Shown: positions 1 through 7,265 of the stretch, piece after piece | Layout: every line of letters starts with the position of its first letter | Position numbering within the stretch: position 1 is the first letter of the stretch | Assembly: GCF_000400995.2 (NCBI RefSeq) | Contig: NZ_DF238944.1 | Location: 95,967-132,994 of the forward strand | DNA: 37,028 nucleotides | Origin: Acidovorax sp. MR-S7 | GTDB taxonomy: Bacteria; Pseudomonadota; Gammaproteobacteria; Burkholderiales; Burkholderiaceae_C | Direction of reading: 5' to 3' | Made by a program: the position numbers and the translations under genes | The notes under the pieces: generated by a model | The model's database searches: none | The model's input: the letters and a program-made list of their open reading frames with translations, nothing else | Told to the model about the DNA's origin: nothing

Positions 1-534
1 GCCTAGCCCCAGCGCCAGCACCATCGCCGGGCGCAGCGTTTCCAGCACCTGGGGCACCGGCAGGGGCGGGGCGCCCTCGTCCGGCAGGCCCGCCGCAGCG
101 CGTGCCACCGGCGCAACGAAGGCGCGCGGATGCCGGTGCAGGCGCATGGCGCGCAGCATGTTGTCCAGCAGCTGGCCCGCGTCGCCGGACAGGGGCTGGT
201 GCGGCGTGGCGCTCTCCACCACGATCAGCCAGCACGGCCCCAGCTCGGGCGGCGTGGCCGCAGGGTCCGCCTGCGGGTAGAGCGCCTGGGGCGCATGCAG
301 CAGCGGCGCGCTGGGGGGCGTGGGTGCGAGGGGCGGCGGAGCGGGTTCCGGTGCGGCCTGCGTCGGCGTGGCTCCGGCGCGCACGGGAGTGTGCGGCGCG
401 GCGGGGGAGGCGGCCGGCTCGGGCGGCACAGGTGCTGCCGCAGGGGGCATGGCAGGTGCGGGCGCGGGGGCCCAGACCGTGATGCCCATTTCCTGCAGCA
501 TGGCGCGTTGGCGGGCGTCGAGTTCCAGGCTCAT
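1..534 (-). CDS. Uracil-DNA glycosylase superfamily protein, 3' end missing
   Basis: The gene reads leftwards and runs off the window edge, so only the first 178 residues are visible. Residues 20-97 are a Pro/Ala-rich low-complexity stretch. From about residue 99 a fold resembling family-4-type uracil-DNA glycosylases begins: a hydrophobic strand (CWLIVVES), then PLSGDAGQLLDNML, which matches the P-x-x-G-x-x-G-x-L-L-D-x-x-L segment, and LRPAMVLALG, which matches the conserved strand before the second active-site region. The place where active family-4 enzymes carry G-E-A-P-G reads VESAT, and no iron-sulfur cysteine cluster is visible, so activity is doubtful. Its ATG overlaps the rimI stop by four bases (ATGA), indicating translational coupling in a tsaB-rimI-UDG operon. 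The assignment is by motif only. Confidence 0.65.
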   Translation of the reverse strand, partial: MSLELDARQRAMLQEMGITVWAPAPAPAMPPAAAPVPPEPAASPAAPHTPVRAGATPTQAAPEPAPPPLAPTPPSAPLLHAPQALYPQADPAATPPELGPCWLIVVESATPHQPLSGDAGQLLDNMLRAMRLHRHPRAFVAPVARAAAGLPDEGAPPLPVPQVLETLRPAMVLALGLG

Positions 535-1007
535 AGGGGCAGGCTCATGACTACGGCGTCTTCCCGCTGGCCGTCGGCAGCGGGGTAATAGCGTTTGCGT
601 TCGCCCACGCGGCGGTAGCCGTGGGCCTCGTAGATGCGGCGCGCGCGCTCGTTGCCCATGCGCACCTCCAGCCACAGCCACTGCGCGCCCTGGCCGCGCG
701 CCCACAGGGCCAGCGCGTCCAGCATCACGCGGGCCCAGCCCTGGCCCTGGAAGGCGGGCGCTACGGTGATGTTGAGCAGGTGCACCTCGTCCACGCCGCG
801 CATGGCCACGAAGTAGCCCAGGATCTCCCCGCCGGCGGTGAGCAGCTGTGCCTGGTAGCCGGCGGCCAGCGCGTCGATGAAGTTGCCGCGCGTCCAGGGG
901 TGGGTGTAGGCGATTTCCTCCACGGCCATGAGCGCGTCCAGGCGCGCCGGCGTGAGGGACTCGAACATGGCCTCGGCGGCCTCCAGGGTCGGGGCGATGG
1001 CGCTCAT
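531..1007 (-). CDS. rimI: Ribosomal protein S18 alanine N-acetyltransferase (GNAT family)
   Basis: A 158-residue single-domain GNAT acetyltransferase. RimI transfers an acetyl group from acetyl-CoA to the N-terminal alanine of ribosomal protein S18. Visible hallmarks are the YTHPWT segment near residue 36, the VDEVHLLNITVAP strand, the acetyl-CoA loop QGQGWA, and the C-terminal NERARRIYEAHGY segment typical of RimI. The start MSAIAPT is chosen because its ATG overlaps the tsaB stop by four bases (ATGA); the longer reading upstream only shadows tsaB. The tsaB-rimI pairing is a common bacterial arrangement. Length is normal for the family. Confidence 0.9.
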   Translation of the reverse strand: MSAIAPTLEAAEAMFESLTPARLDALMAVEEIAYTHPWTRGNFIDALAAGYQAQLLTAGGEILGYFVAMRGVDEVHLLNITVAPAFQGQGWARVMLDALALWARGQGAQWLWLEVRMGNERARRIYEAHGYRRVGERKRYYPAADGQREDAVVMSLPL

Positions 1008-1711
1008 GGTTGGTGCGCAGCCTGCTTCGCCGCTTCGCGCTCGGCGGTGGTTTGTGCCACCTTGTCGCGGATGTAGCGCGGCAGCGCGGCGCTCGCGGGC
1101 ACGGCGCCGCCTGCGGCCAGCAGCGCGGGTGCCAGGCGCAGCAGGGCTGCGGCCGTGGGCAGGGCATGCACGTGCGACGCTTGCGGCGCCAGGCGCGCGC
1201 CATAGGCGGCCTGCGCGTTGCCCGCCACCGTCCAGCCGGGCGGCACCTGCACCGCTTCGGGCGCGCACAGGCCGAAGTCCGGCGGGGAGCGCCACAGCCC
1301 GGCCTCGGCCTGCCATTCGAAAGGGGCGGTATAGACCTCGTCCATGCGCGCGTCGAGCGCCGTCACCACGCGGTGGCAGCCGTGCTCGGCGCGCGCCTGC
1401 TCGGCCACGGCCAGCAGCGTGTCCACCGGCAGCACGGGTACGCCCTGGCCGCTGCGCGCACCGAAGGCCAGCCCCTGGGCCACCGCACAGGCGGTGCGCA
1501 GCCCGGTGAACGAGCCGGGGCCGCGGCCGAAGACCACGGTGTCCAGGCGGTCGAACGGCAGCCCGGCCTGCGCCAGCAGCGCGCGGATGGCTGGGATCAG
1601 CGTGGCCGAGGCCTGGGCGCCGCCCGCGCCGCTTTGCCCGTACACCTGGCCGCCGTGCTGCACGGCGATGGACAGGGTGTCGGTGCTGGTGTCGAAGGCG
1701 AGCAGATTCAT
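1004..1711 (-). CDS. tsaB: tRNA t6A biosynthesis protein TsaB
   Basis: A 235-residue actin/HSP70-fold protein. TsaB partners with TsaD and TsaE to place the threonylcarbamoyl group on A37 of ANN-decoding tRNAs. The sequence shows the N-terminal LLAFDTSTDTLSIAV strand and loop and the family signature GRGPGSFTGLR at residues 62-72. The start MNLLAFDTS at 1711 is preferred over an ATG at 1723, because a GATAAT -10 box (1722-1727, minus strand) overlaps the upstream ATG and matches the family N-terminus poorly. It is the first gene of the tsaB-rimI-UDG operon and is divergent from dacB. The second t6A gene of this window, tsaC, lies about 5 kb away. Confidence 0.92.
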   Translation of the reverse strand: MNLLAFDTSTDTLSIAVQHGGQVYGQSGAGGAQASATLIPAIRALLAQAGLPFDRLDTVVFGRGPGSFTGLRTACAVAQGLAFGARSGQGVPVLPVDTLLAVAEQARAEHGCHRVVTALDARMDEVYTAPFEWQAEAGLWRSPPDFGLCAPEAVQVPPGWTVAGNAQAAYGARLAPQASHVHALPTAAALLRLAPALLAAGGAVPASAALPRYIRDKVAQTTAEREAAKQAAHQP

Positions 1712-1715
1712 GAAA

Positions 1716-1740
1716 GGGGGCATTATCCGCCCCCTACACT
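1716..1740. promoter_or_regulatory. Compact divergent promoter between tsaB and dacB
   Basis: Only 35 bases separate the two start codons. A GATAAT box on the minus strand (1722-1727) and a TACACT box on the plus strand (1735-1740) overlap an inverted repeat GGGGGC (1716-1721) / GCCCCC (1729-1734). Both -10 boxes are so close to the ATGs (about 10 and 6 bases) that the transcripts would be leaderless or nearly so. No convincing -35 box is seen on either strand. Confidence 0.4.
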
Positions 1741-1746
1741 CGCCCG

Positions 1747-3168
1747 ATGCTGCATTTCCTGTTTGCGCGCCGCTGGGCCTGGGCGGCGCTCCTGGGCGTT
1801 TTTTGTCTGCCCGCCTGGGCGAATGGGCCGCTGCCGCCCGCCGCCCTGGCCGCGCTGCAGCGCGCCAAGGTGCCGCCCGAGGCGCTGTCGGTGCTGGTGG
1901 TGGAGGCCGAGGGGCGCCAGCCGCCGCGCCTGGCGTGGCGCGCCGACGTGCCGTCCAACCCCGCTTCGGTCATGAAGCTGGTCACCACCTATGCAGCGCT
2001 GGACCTGCTGGGCCCGGCCTTCACCTGGGACACGCCGGTGTACCTGGATGCTGCACCGCAGGGCGGCAGCCTGCGCGGCAACGTCTACATCCAGGGGCGG
2101 GGCGACCCCAAGCTGGTGGTGGAGCGCCTGTGGCTGCTCATGCGGCGCCTGCGCGCGCAGGGCATCGAGACGATCGCGGGCGACATCGTGCTGGACCGCA
2201 GCGCCTTCGCGGCCGCGCCGCACGATGCGGCCCTGTTCGACGGCGAGCCCTGGCGCCCCTACAACGTGGCGCCCGATGCGCTGCTCCTGAACTACAACGC
2301 CGTGGCCATGGGCTTCGTGCCCGACGTGGCCGCCGGAGTGGCGCGCGTGCACTACGAGCCGCCGCTGGCGCACGTGAAGTTGCCCGCCACGGTGCCGCTG
2401 GCGGCCGCGGGCGCCGCGTGCGGCGACTGGCGCGCGGGGCTGCGCGCGGGTTTTTCCGACTCCGTGCGCGTCGCCTTCGAAGGGGTCTACCCGGCCGCCT
2501 GCGGCGAGCGGCAGTGGTCCGTGGCGCTGGCCGACCCGCGCGGCTTCGCGGCACGGGCCGTGGAAGGCATGTGGCGCGAGCTCGGTGGCCGGCTCACCGG
2601 CCGCGTGCGCGACGGCACGGTGCCGCCGGGCCTGCAGCCGGCCTTCAGCGCCAGCTCGCCGGCGCTGGCCGAGGCGGTGCGGGACATCAACAAGTACAGC
2701 AACAACGTCATGACGCAGCAGGTGTTCCTGACGCTGGCGCTGCAGCAGGGCGGCGTGGGCAGCTTCGAGAGTGCGCGCGCCGTGCTGGCGCAATGGTGGC
2801 GCCAGCGCGTGGGCGCCGACGTGCTGGTGGCCGACAACGGCGCGGGCCTGAGCCGCGAGGCGCGCCTGACCGCCCAGGGGCTGGCGCGCATGCTGCAGCG
2901 TGCCTGGGCCTCGCCGGTGATGCCGGAGCTGCTCGCGTCGCTGCCGATCGCGGGCGTCGACGGCACGTTGCGGCGCAGCCAGGGCCGTGCGGCGGGCGCG
3001 GCCCACCTCAAGACCGGCACGCTGCGCGACGTGGCCGCCATGGCCGGCTACGTGCATGCGGCCAGCGGCCGGCGCTACGTGCTGGTGGCCATCGTCAACC
3101 ACCCGAACGCGCCGGCGGCACGGCCCGCCATCGAGGCGCTGGTGGACTGGACCGCGGCCGACCGGTAG
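1747..3168 (+). CDS. dacB: D-alanyl-D-alanine carboxypeptidase/endopeptidase (PBP4 type)
   Basis: A 473-residue periplasmic penicillin-binding protein of the S13 peptidase family, which trims and cleaves peptidoglycan cross-links. A signal peptide spans about residues 1-26 (hydrophobic core WAWAALLGVFCLPAWA). All three catalytic motifs are present: S-x-x-K at residues 74-77 (SVMK), S-x-N at 318-320 (SNN in NKYSNNVM) and K-T-G at 422-424 (LKTGTL). The segment between the first and second motifs is the long insertion typical of PBP4. Length is normal. It has no recognisable Shine-Dalgarno site and starts about six bases after a TACACT box, suggesting a leaderless transcript. Confidence 0.93.
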   Translation: MLHFLFARRWAWAALLGVFCLPAWANGPLPPAALAALQRAKVPPEALSVLVVEAEGRQPPRLAWRADVPSNPASVMKLVTTYAALDLLGPAFTWDTPVYLDAAPQGGSLRGNVYIQGRGDPKLVVERLWLLMRRLRAQGIETIAGDIVLDRSAFAAAPHDAALFDGEPWRPYNVAPDALLLNYNAVAMGFVPDVAAGVARVHYEPPLAHVKLPATVPLAAAGAACGDWRAGLRAGFSDSVRVAFEGVYPAACGERQWSVALADPRGFAARAVEGMWRELGGRLTGRVRDGTVPPGLQPAFSASSPALAEAVRDINKYSNNVMTQQVFLTLALQQGGVGSFESARAVLAQWWRQRVGADVLVADNGAGLSREARLTAQGLARMLQRAWASPVMPELLASLPIAGVDGTLRRSQGRAAGAAHLKTGTLRDVAAMAGYVHAASGRRYVLVAIVNHPNAPAARPAIEALVDWTAADR

Positions 3169-3226
3169 CACAGTCGGTGTTTCCCCCGAGAGGCAAGCGA
3201 AGGGATAGCCGCTACATTTCATCAAA

Positions 3227-3240
3227 AACGAACGTTCGTT
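3227..3240. promoter_or_regulatory. Perfect 14-bp palindrome, candidate TetR-type operator
   Basis: AACGAACGTTCGTT is its own reverse complement. It lies 22 bases upstream of the SGNH esterase start, in an AT-richer stretch that should hold the promoter. Palindromes of this form are common operators of TetR-family repressors. No such regulator is encoded in the window, so the cognate protein is unknown. Confidence 0.45.
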
Positions 3241-3262
3241 CTATTTAAAATAGGAGTTCGCG

Positions 3263-4402
3263 ATGAAATTGCGCTTGCACTGGGCCGCAGCCGCCGCGGC
3301 GGCCGCCCTGCTCGCCGCCTGCGGCGGTGGCGGCGCCGACACCACGCCGGCAGCGGCCATCACCTCCGTCAAGGTGGTGGGCGACAGCCTGGCCGACAGC
3401 GGCACCTTCGGCATCAAGTTCACCGTGCAGGGCTCGGCCCCCACGGGTCCCGGCTCCACGCCCATCTGGCCCGAACGCGTGGCCGGCAGCTACGGGCAGA
3501 CGCTGTGCCCCCACTACGTGTCCGCGGGCAGCGGCTTCAACACCCAGGCGGGCTGCACCAACTACGCGGTGGGCGGCGGCGCCATCAACTACTTCAAGGC
3601 GCCCACCGCGCCCCAGTCCATCGTGCGCCAGCTCAAGGATGCGGGCGCCGCGGGCTATGGGGCGGGGGATCTGCTGCTGATCGACGGCGGGGGCAACGAC
3701 GCCGGCGACCTGATCAGCGCCTACCTCGCCGCATCCAAGGATGGCGGCCAGTCCTACGCCGCGCTGCTGGGCACGGTGCTCGATGCCGCCACGGTGAACA
3801 CCCTGCTGGCCGGCGGTGCCGCGGGCCTGGCCCAGGCGGGCGGCGTCTACATGCAGGCGCTGGCCACGCAGTTCGCCGCCACGATCCAGGTGCAGGCGCT
3901 GGACAAGGGCGCGCCGCGCGTGGCCGTGCTCAACATGCCCGGCGTGACGCTGACGCCCAAGTTCCGCATGGTGCTGGCCTCGATCGCCGCCGCCAACGGC
4001 GCGCAGGCCGCGGCGCAGCTCGAGGCGCTGTTCGACGGCTGGGTGCTGGCCTTCAACACCAAGCTGGCCGCCCAGCTTGCCGGCGACAAGCGCGTGGCCG
4101 TGGTGGATTTCTACGCATCGTTCAAGGACCAGGCCGCGCACCCCGCGCAGTATTCCTATACCAATGTGACCACGCCCGTCTGCCCTGCCACCGGCGTGGA
4201 TGGCAACGGCCTGCCGATCTACAGCTTTCCGGCCTGTACGGCCGCCGCGCTGTCGGCCATGACGCCGCCGCAGGGCGCCACGGGCGGTGCCGACTGGTGG
4301 AAGAGCTATGCCTTCTCCGACTTCTTCCACCCCACACCGTACGCCCACCAATTGATGGGCCAACTGGTGTCGCGCTCGCTGTCGCAGGCGGGCTGGCTGT
4401 GA
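3263..4402 (+). CDS. SGNH/GDSL-family lipoprotein esterase/lipase
   Basis: A 379-residue predicted outer-envelope lipoprotein: lipobox LAAC with Cys20 after an Ala-rich signal peptide. The SGNH catalytic blocks are all intact: GDSL at residues 40-43 (nucleophile Ser42 in VVGDSLADSG), block II Gly in NYAVGGG, block III G-G-N-D in LLIDGGGNDAGD, and block V D353-x-x-H356 in DFFHPTPYAH. It should hydrolyse an ester or acyl substrate at the cell surface or in the periplasm; the substrate cannot be told. A good ribosome-binding site (AGGAG at 3252-3256) fixes the start. The OmpW-like gene follows 11 bases after its stop and is probably co-transcribed. A degenerate paralogue lies at 5240-6193. Confidence 0.85.
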   Translation: MKLRLHWAAAAAAAALLAACGGGGADTTPAAAITSVKVVGDSLADSGTFGIKFTVQGSAPTGPGSTPIWPERVAGSYGQTLCPHYVSAGSGFNTQAGCTNYAVGGGAINYFKAPTAPQSIVRQLKDAGAAGYGAGDLLLIDGGGNDAGDLISAYLAASKDGGQSYAALLGTVLDAATVNTLLAGGAAGLAQAGGVYMQALATQFAATIQVQALDKGAPRVAVLNMPGVTLTPKFRMVLASIAAANGAQAAAQLEALFDGWVLAFNTKLAAQLAGDKRVAVVDFYASFKDQAAHPAQYSYTNVTTPVCPATGVDGNGLPIYSFPACTAAALSAMTPPQGATGGADWWKSYAFSDFFHPTPYAHQLMGQLVSRSLSQAGWL

Positions 4403-4413
4403 AGGAGAAGACC

Positions 4414-5088
4414 ATGCGATATCCCTTCCTGCGCGCCGGCTGTGCGCTCGCCATCGCGGCCCTGTGCGGCGCGGCCCAGGCCCAGGTGGCAGGCACTTTC
4501 AGCGTGCGCGCCGGCTTCACACACATCTCGCCGCAGACCAAGAGCGGCAACCTGTCCGCGCCGAGCTTTCCCAACACCAAGGTGGACGTGGGCTCGGATA
4601 CCACGCTCACGGGCGGCATCACCTACATGCTGACCGACCACTGGGCGCTGGACCTGCCCGTGGGCCTGCCGTTCAAGCATGCGTTCTACGGAGACGACGC
4701 CATCGCCGGCGTGGGCAAGCTGGGCCAGACCAAGGTGGTCCCCGCCACGCTGTTCGCGCAGTACCGCTTCGGCGAGGCCAACGCCGCGTTCCGTCCCTAC
4801 GTCGGGCTGGGCGTGACCTACGCCAAGTTCTTCAAGAACCGCAGCACGATGGCCCTGACGGCCGTCACCGGCGGCTCGCCTGCCAACCCCACGACCGCCC
4901 GGCTCGACAACAAGTTCGGTCTCACGCCGCAGGTGGGCTTCGTGTGGAATTTCAGCGACCGCTGGTTCCTCGACATGTCCTATGCCAAGAGTTTCCTGAA
5001 GACCACGGCCCATCTGTCGAGTGGCCAGAGCATCGCCATGCGCCTGAACCCCGACGTGGTGGCGATCGGGGTGGGATACCGCTTCTAG
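4414..5088 (+). CDS. OmpW-family outer membrane beta-barrel protein
   Basis: A 224-residue small porin-like protein. A signal peptide is visible (residues 1-23, cut after AQA). The rest alternates polar and hydrophobic residues as in an eight-stranded barrel and ends in YRF, the C-terminal aromatic signature recognised by the BAM machinery. Segments such as FRPYVGLGVTYAKFF and FGLTPQVGFVWNFSDRWFLDMSYAKSF match the OmpW family, whose members pass small hydrophobic compounds. The start is set by AAGGAG at 4402-4407 and overlaps the end of the preceding esterase gene's stop. The pairing suggests, as inference, a role in uptake or release of a lipid-like substrate. A strong terminator follows. 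Confidence 0.82.
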   Translation: MRYPFLRAGCALAIAALCGAAQAQVAGTFSVRAGFTHISPQTKSGNLSAPSFPNTKVDVGSDTTLTGGITYMLTDHWALDLPVGLPFKHAFYGDDAIAGVGKLGQTKVVPATLFAQYRFGEANAAFRPYVGLGVTYAKFFKNRSTMALTAVTGGSPANPTTARLDNKFGLTPQVGFVWNFSDRWFLDMSYAKSFLKTTAHLSSGQSIAMRLNPDVVAIGVGYRF

Positions 5089-5169
5089 CGTTCAAGTAGC
5101 AGAGGGAAGGAGGCTCCGGTGCACACGCAACCGGGCGCCCCAGGGGGGATGCAGATCTCCAAGGCTTGA

Positions 5170-5204
5170 AAGCCGGCTCCTTGCGGGGCCGGCTTCTTTT
5201 TTTT
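5170..5204 (+). terminator. Rho-independent terminator after the OmpW-like gene
   Basis: The arms AAGCCGGC (5170-5177) and GCCGGCTT (5188-5195) pair perfectly. The stem extends inward by a wobble and two G-C pairs to leave a TTGC loop. A run of eight T follows at 5197-5204. Confidence 0.88.
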
Positions 5205-5239
5205 GCAAGGAGTGCAGGCGCCCGTGCGGGCGCCGGGGA

Positions 5240-6193
5240 TCACCAGCGCACGCGCAGCCGGTCGTAGGCGTAGTTGCCGAGCTGCCGGTGGGCCGAGGGG
5301 GTGATGTAGACCTTGTCGGCGAAGACGTAGCGCTCGGTGTCCGCGCCCGACTGCAGCGTGTTCGGCGTGCACAGGGCGGAATTCACTTCGCCCGCGCCGA
5401 TGCCGATGCCCGGGCCTGGATCGACCGACGTGCACACGGGCGTGTCGCCGTTGTTGAAGCCATAGCCGCCGGGCGAGCCCTCGAACAGGTTCACGTAGTA
5501 GGCCATGTCCACGAAGGCCACGGTCTTGTTCAGGGTGGAGATCTTCACCAGCAGGCCGTCGTTGAAGTTGCGGCTGGCCTGGCTGATCAGCGTCTGCTTG
5601 TCGATGGCCTTGGCCCAGGGCGTGCGCGACAGGTCGTAGGTGCCGGTCACGAGGATGTGCTTGGCGCCGGCGTCGGACAGGCGGGCCACTTGCGCAGCCA
5701 TGGTCTCGCCGGCCCGGCGGGCCGTAGCCAGGTACTCTTCCTCGGTCTGGGCGCCGGAGCGCACGCGGGCCATGCCGGCGATGATGTCGCTCACGCCGCC
5801 GTTGATCATCACCAGGTCGCCATCGAGGAACTGGCGGCTGGCCAGGAAGCTGTCGATCTGCTGCGCCACCGTGGGCGTGGAGGCGTCGACCGCAGCGTCG
5901 GGCGTGTCGGTGACGCGCGCGTTGCCCTGGGCGTAGCTCAGGCCGCCGGCCGAGACAGGCTTGAGCTCCAGGCCGTAGCGCGAAGCGACCTGCAGCGTCC
6001 AGTTGTTGAGGCTGCCGTCGTTGACCGTGTAGGCCGAGCCCTTCTGGCCCACGTCGGTGAAGCCGTCGCCGAAGGCGACCAGGCGGTTGGGTGTGAAGGC
6101 CGACTCGGTGGTGCTGGAGCCGCAGGCCGCCAGCAGCGCAGCCGCTGCGCAAGCGGCGGCGAGGGCGGTACGGCGCATCCAATTTGCTGCCAT
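5240..6193 (-). CDS. SGNH-fold lipoprotein, probable pseudoenzyme
   Basis: A 317-residue predicted lipoprotein (lipobox LAAC, Cys24) with the SGNH fold order of its neighbour at 3263-4402. The catalytic residues are changed: GDSL reads GDGF (residues 42-45, Gly44 in place of Ser), the block III Asn is Ser135 (GGVSD), and block V reads D293-x-x-Y296 with Tyr where the paralogue has His356, while the later structural His302 is kept. Block II (SYAQG) is retained. This suggests a binding or structural role rather than hydrolysis, though a different chemistry cannot be excluded. GGAGA lies at good spacing before the ATG at 6193, and a TACACT box (minus strand, 6220-6225) is a plausible -10. It ends 35 bases beyond the ompW terminator. 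Confidence 0.8.
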   Translation of the reverse strand: MAANWMRRTALAAACAAAALLAACGSSTTESAFTPNRLVAFGDGFTDVGQKGSAYTVNDGSLNNWTLQVASRYGLELKPVSAGGLSYAQGNARVTDTPDAAVDASTPTVAQQIDSFLASRQFLDGDLVMINGGVSDIIAGMARVRSGAQTEEEYLATARRAGETMAAQVARLSDAGAKHILVTGTYDLSRTPWAKAIDKQTLISQASRNFNDGLLVKISTLNKTVAFVDMAYYVNLFEGSPGGYGFNNGDTPVCTSVDPGPGIGIGAGEVNSALCTPNTLQSGADTERYVFADKVYITPSAHRQLGNYAYDRLRVRW

Positions 6194-6266
6194 GTATTTC
6201 TCCGGATTAGGTGGGCGTGAGTGTAACGATTGCAGGGGAGTGCGCTGTTGCGCGATGTACGGCGCT

Positions 6267-7265
6267 TCAGCCCGCCGCGGCGGCGCGCTGCAGCCGGTCG
6301 CGCACGCCTTCCCAGTCGGCGGTGTCGGGCGGGGTCTCGATCCAGATCAGCTTGACCCCCGCGTCGTCGAAGCCGCGCAGCGCGGCGAACAGCTGCTGCG
6401 CGGCGGCCGCGGCATCGCCCGGCATGCGGCGCAGGACGATGCGCGGGGACGGCGAGCGCAGCGGCGCCCGGGCGTAGACGGCCAGGTGCGCGGCGTCCGC
6501 GCCCAGCACGTCCAGGCCGGCCTGCAGCTGCCGCGCGTCCATCAGGCGCACGCGCGCCGTGGGCGCATAGTGCGCCAAAAGCGTGCCTGACGCCCGAGGG
6601 GTCAGCGCAGGAAGCTCTTCTTTCGATAGCGGTCGCAGCCCGCAGGCGCGCTGCACGTCCTCGCGCGAGATGGCGCCTGGGCGCAGCAGCACGGGCACGC
6701 CGCGCGTGCAGTCGATGATGGTGGACTCGATGCCCACGGCGCAGGCGCCGCCGTCGAGCACCAGCAGGCCGTCGCCGAACTCCTCGGCCACGTGTTGCGC
6801 GGCGGTCGGGCTGACGCGGCCGAAGCGGTTGGCGCTGGGGGCCGACACGCCGCGCACCGGCGGGTCCAGCCGCAGGCAGGCGGCCAGCACCGCCTGTGCC
6901 ACGGGGTGCGAGGGGCAGCGCAGGCCCACGCTGTCCTGCCCGCCCGTGGAGGCGCGGGCCGCGTGGGGCAGGCGCGGCAGGATCAGCGTGAGCGGGCCGG
7001 GCCAGAAGGCGTCGATGAGCTGCTGCGCGAACAGGGGCACTTCCTTGGCGTAGTGCTTGATGGCGCTGCTGCCCGCCACGTGCACGATCAGCGGGTGGTC
7101 GGCGGGCCGGCCCTTGGCCGCGAAGATCTGCGCCACGGCCGCGTCGTTGTCGGCGTCGGCGGCCAGGCCGTAGACGGTTTCCGTCGGCAGGCCCAGCAAC
7201 TCGCCGTGCTGCAGGGCCTGCGCGGCGGCCTGCACGGCGGCGGCCTGTGTGCCGTCGAGGATCAT
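6267..7265 (-). CDS. tsaC: Threonylcarbamoyl-AMP synthase (Sua5/YrdC/TsaC)
   Basis: A 332-residue enzyme of Sua5 type, made of an N-terminal YrdC domain and a C-terminal Sua5 domain. It makes threonylcarbamoyl-AMP from threonine, bicarbonate and ATP, the first step of tRNA t6A modification. Visible motifs are LGLPTETVYGLAADA near residue 23, the basic AKGRPADHPLIVHV, VGLRCPSHP, and SAPSANRFGRVSPT. The start MILDGTQ at 7265 shares one base with the purK stop (TGATG). Its position as third gene of purE-purK-tsaC is a known Burkholderiales arrangement as recalled. TsaB, the later-acting partner, is encoded at 1004-1711. Confidence 0.9.
   Translation of the reverse strand: MILDGTQAAAVQAAAQALQHGELLGLPTETVYGLAADADNDAAVAQIFAAKGRPADHPLIVHVAGSSAIKHYAKEVPLFAQQLIDAFWPGPLTLILPRLPHAARASTGGQDSVGLRCPSHPVAQAVLAACLRLDPPVRGVSAPSANRFGRVSPTAAQHVAEEFGDGLLVLDGGACAVGIESTIIDCTRGVPVLLRPGAISREDVQRACGLRPLSKEELPALTPRASGTLLAHYAPTARVRLMDARQLQAGLDVLGADAAHLAVYARAPLRSPSPRIVLRRMPGDAAAAAQQLFAALRGFDDAGVKLIWIETPPDTADWEGVRDRLQRAAAAG

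Noticed and set aside
1723-3225. A 500-codon open frame antisense to dacB
   Set aside because: dacB has all three penicillin-binding motifs on the other strand; the antisense frame has no recognisable domain.
3169-3226. A third family-B copy (TTTCCCCCGAGAGG, AAGCGAAGGG) after dacB
   Set aside because: The resemblance covers too few bases and lacks the hairpin and the downstream blocks.
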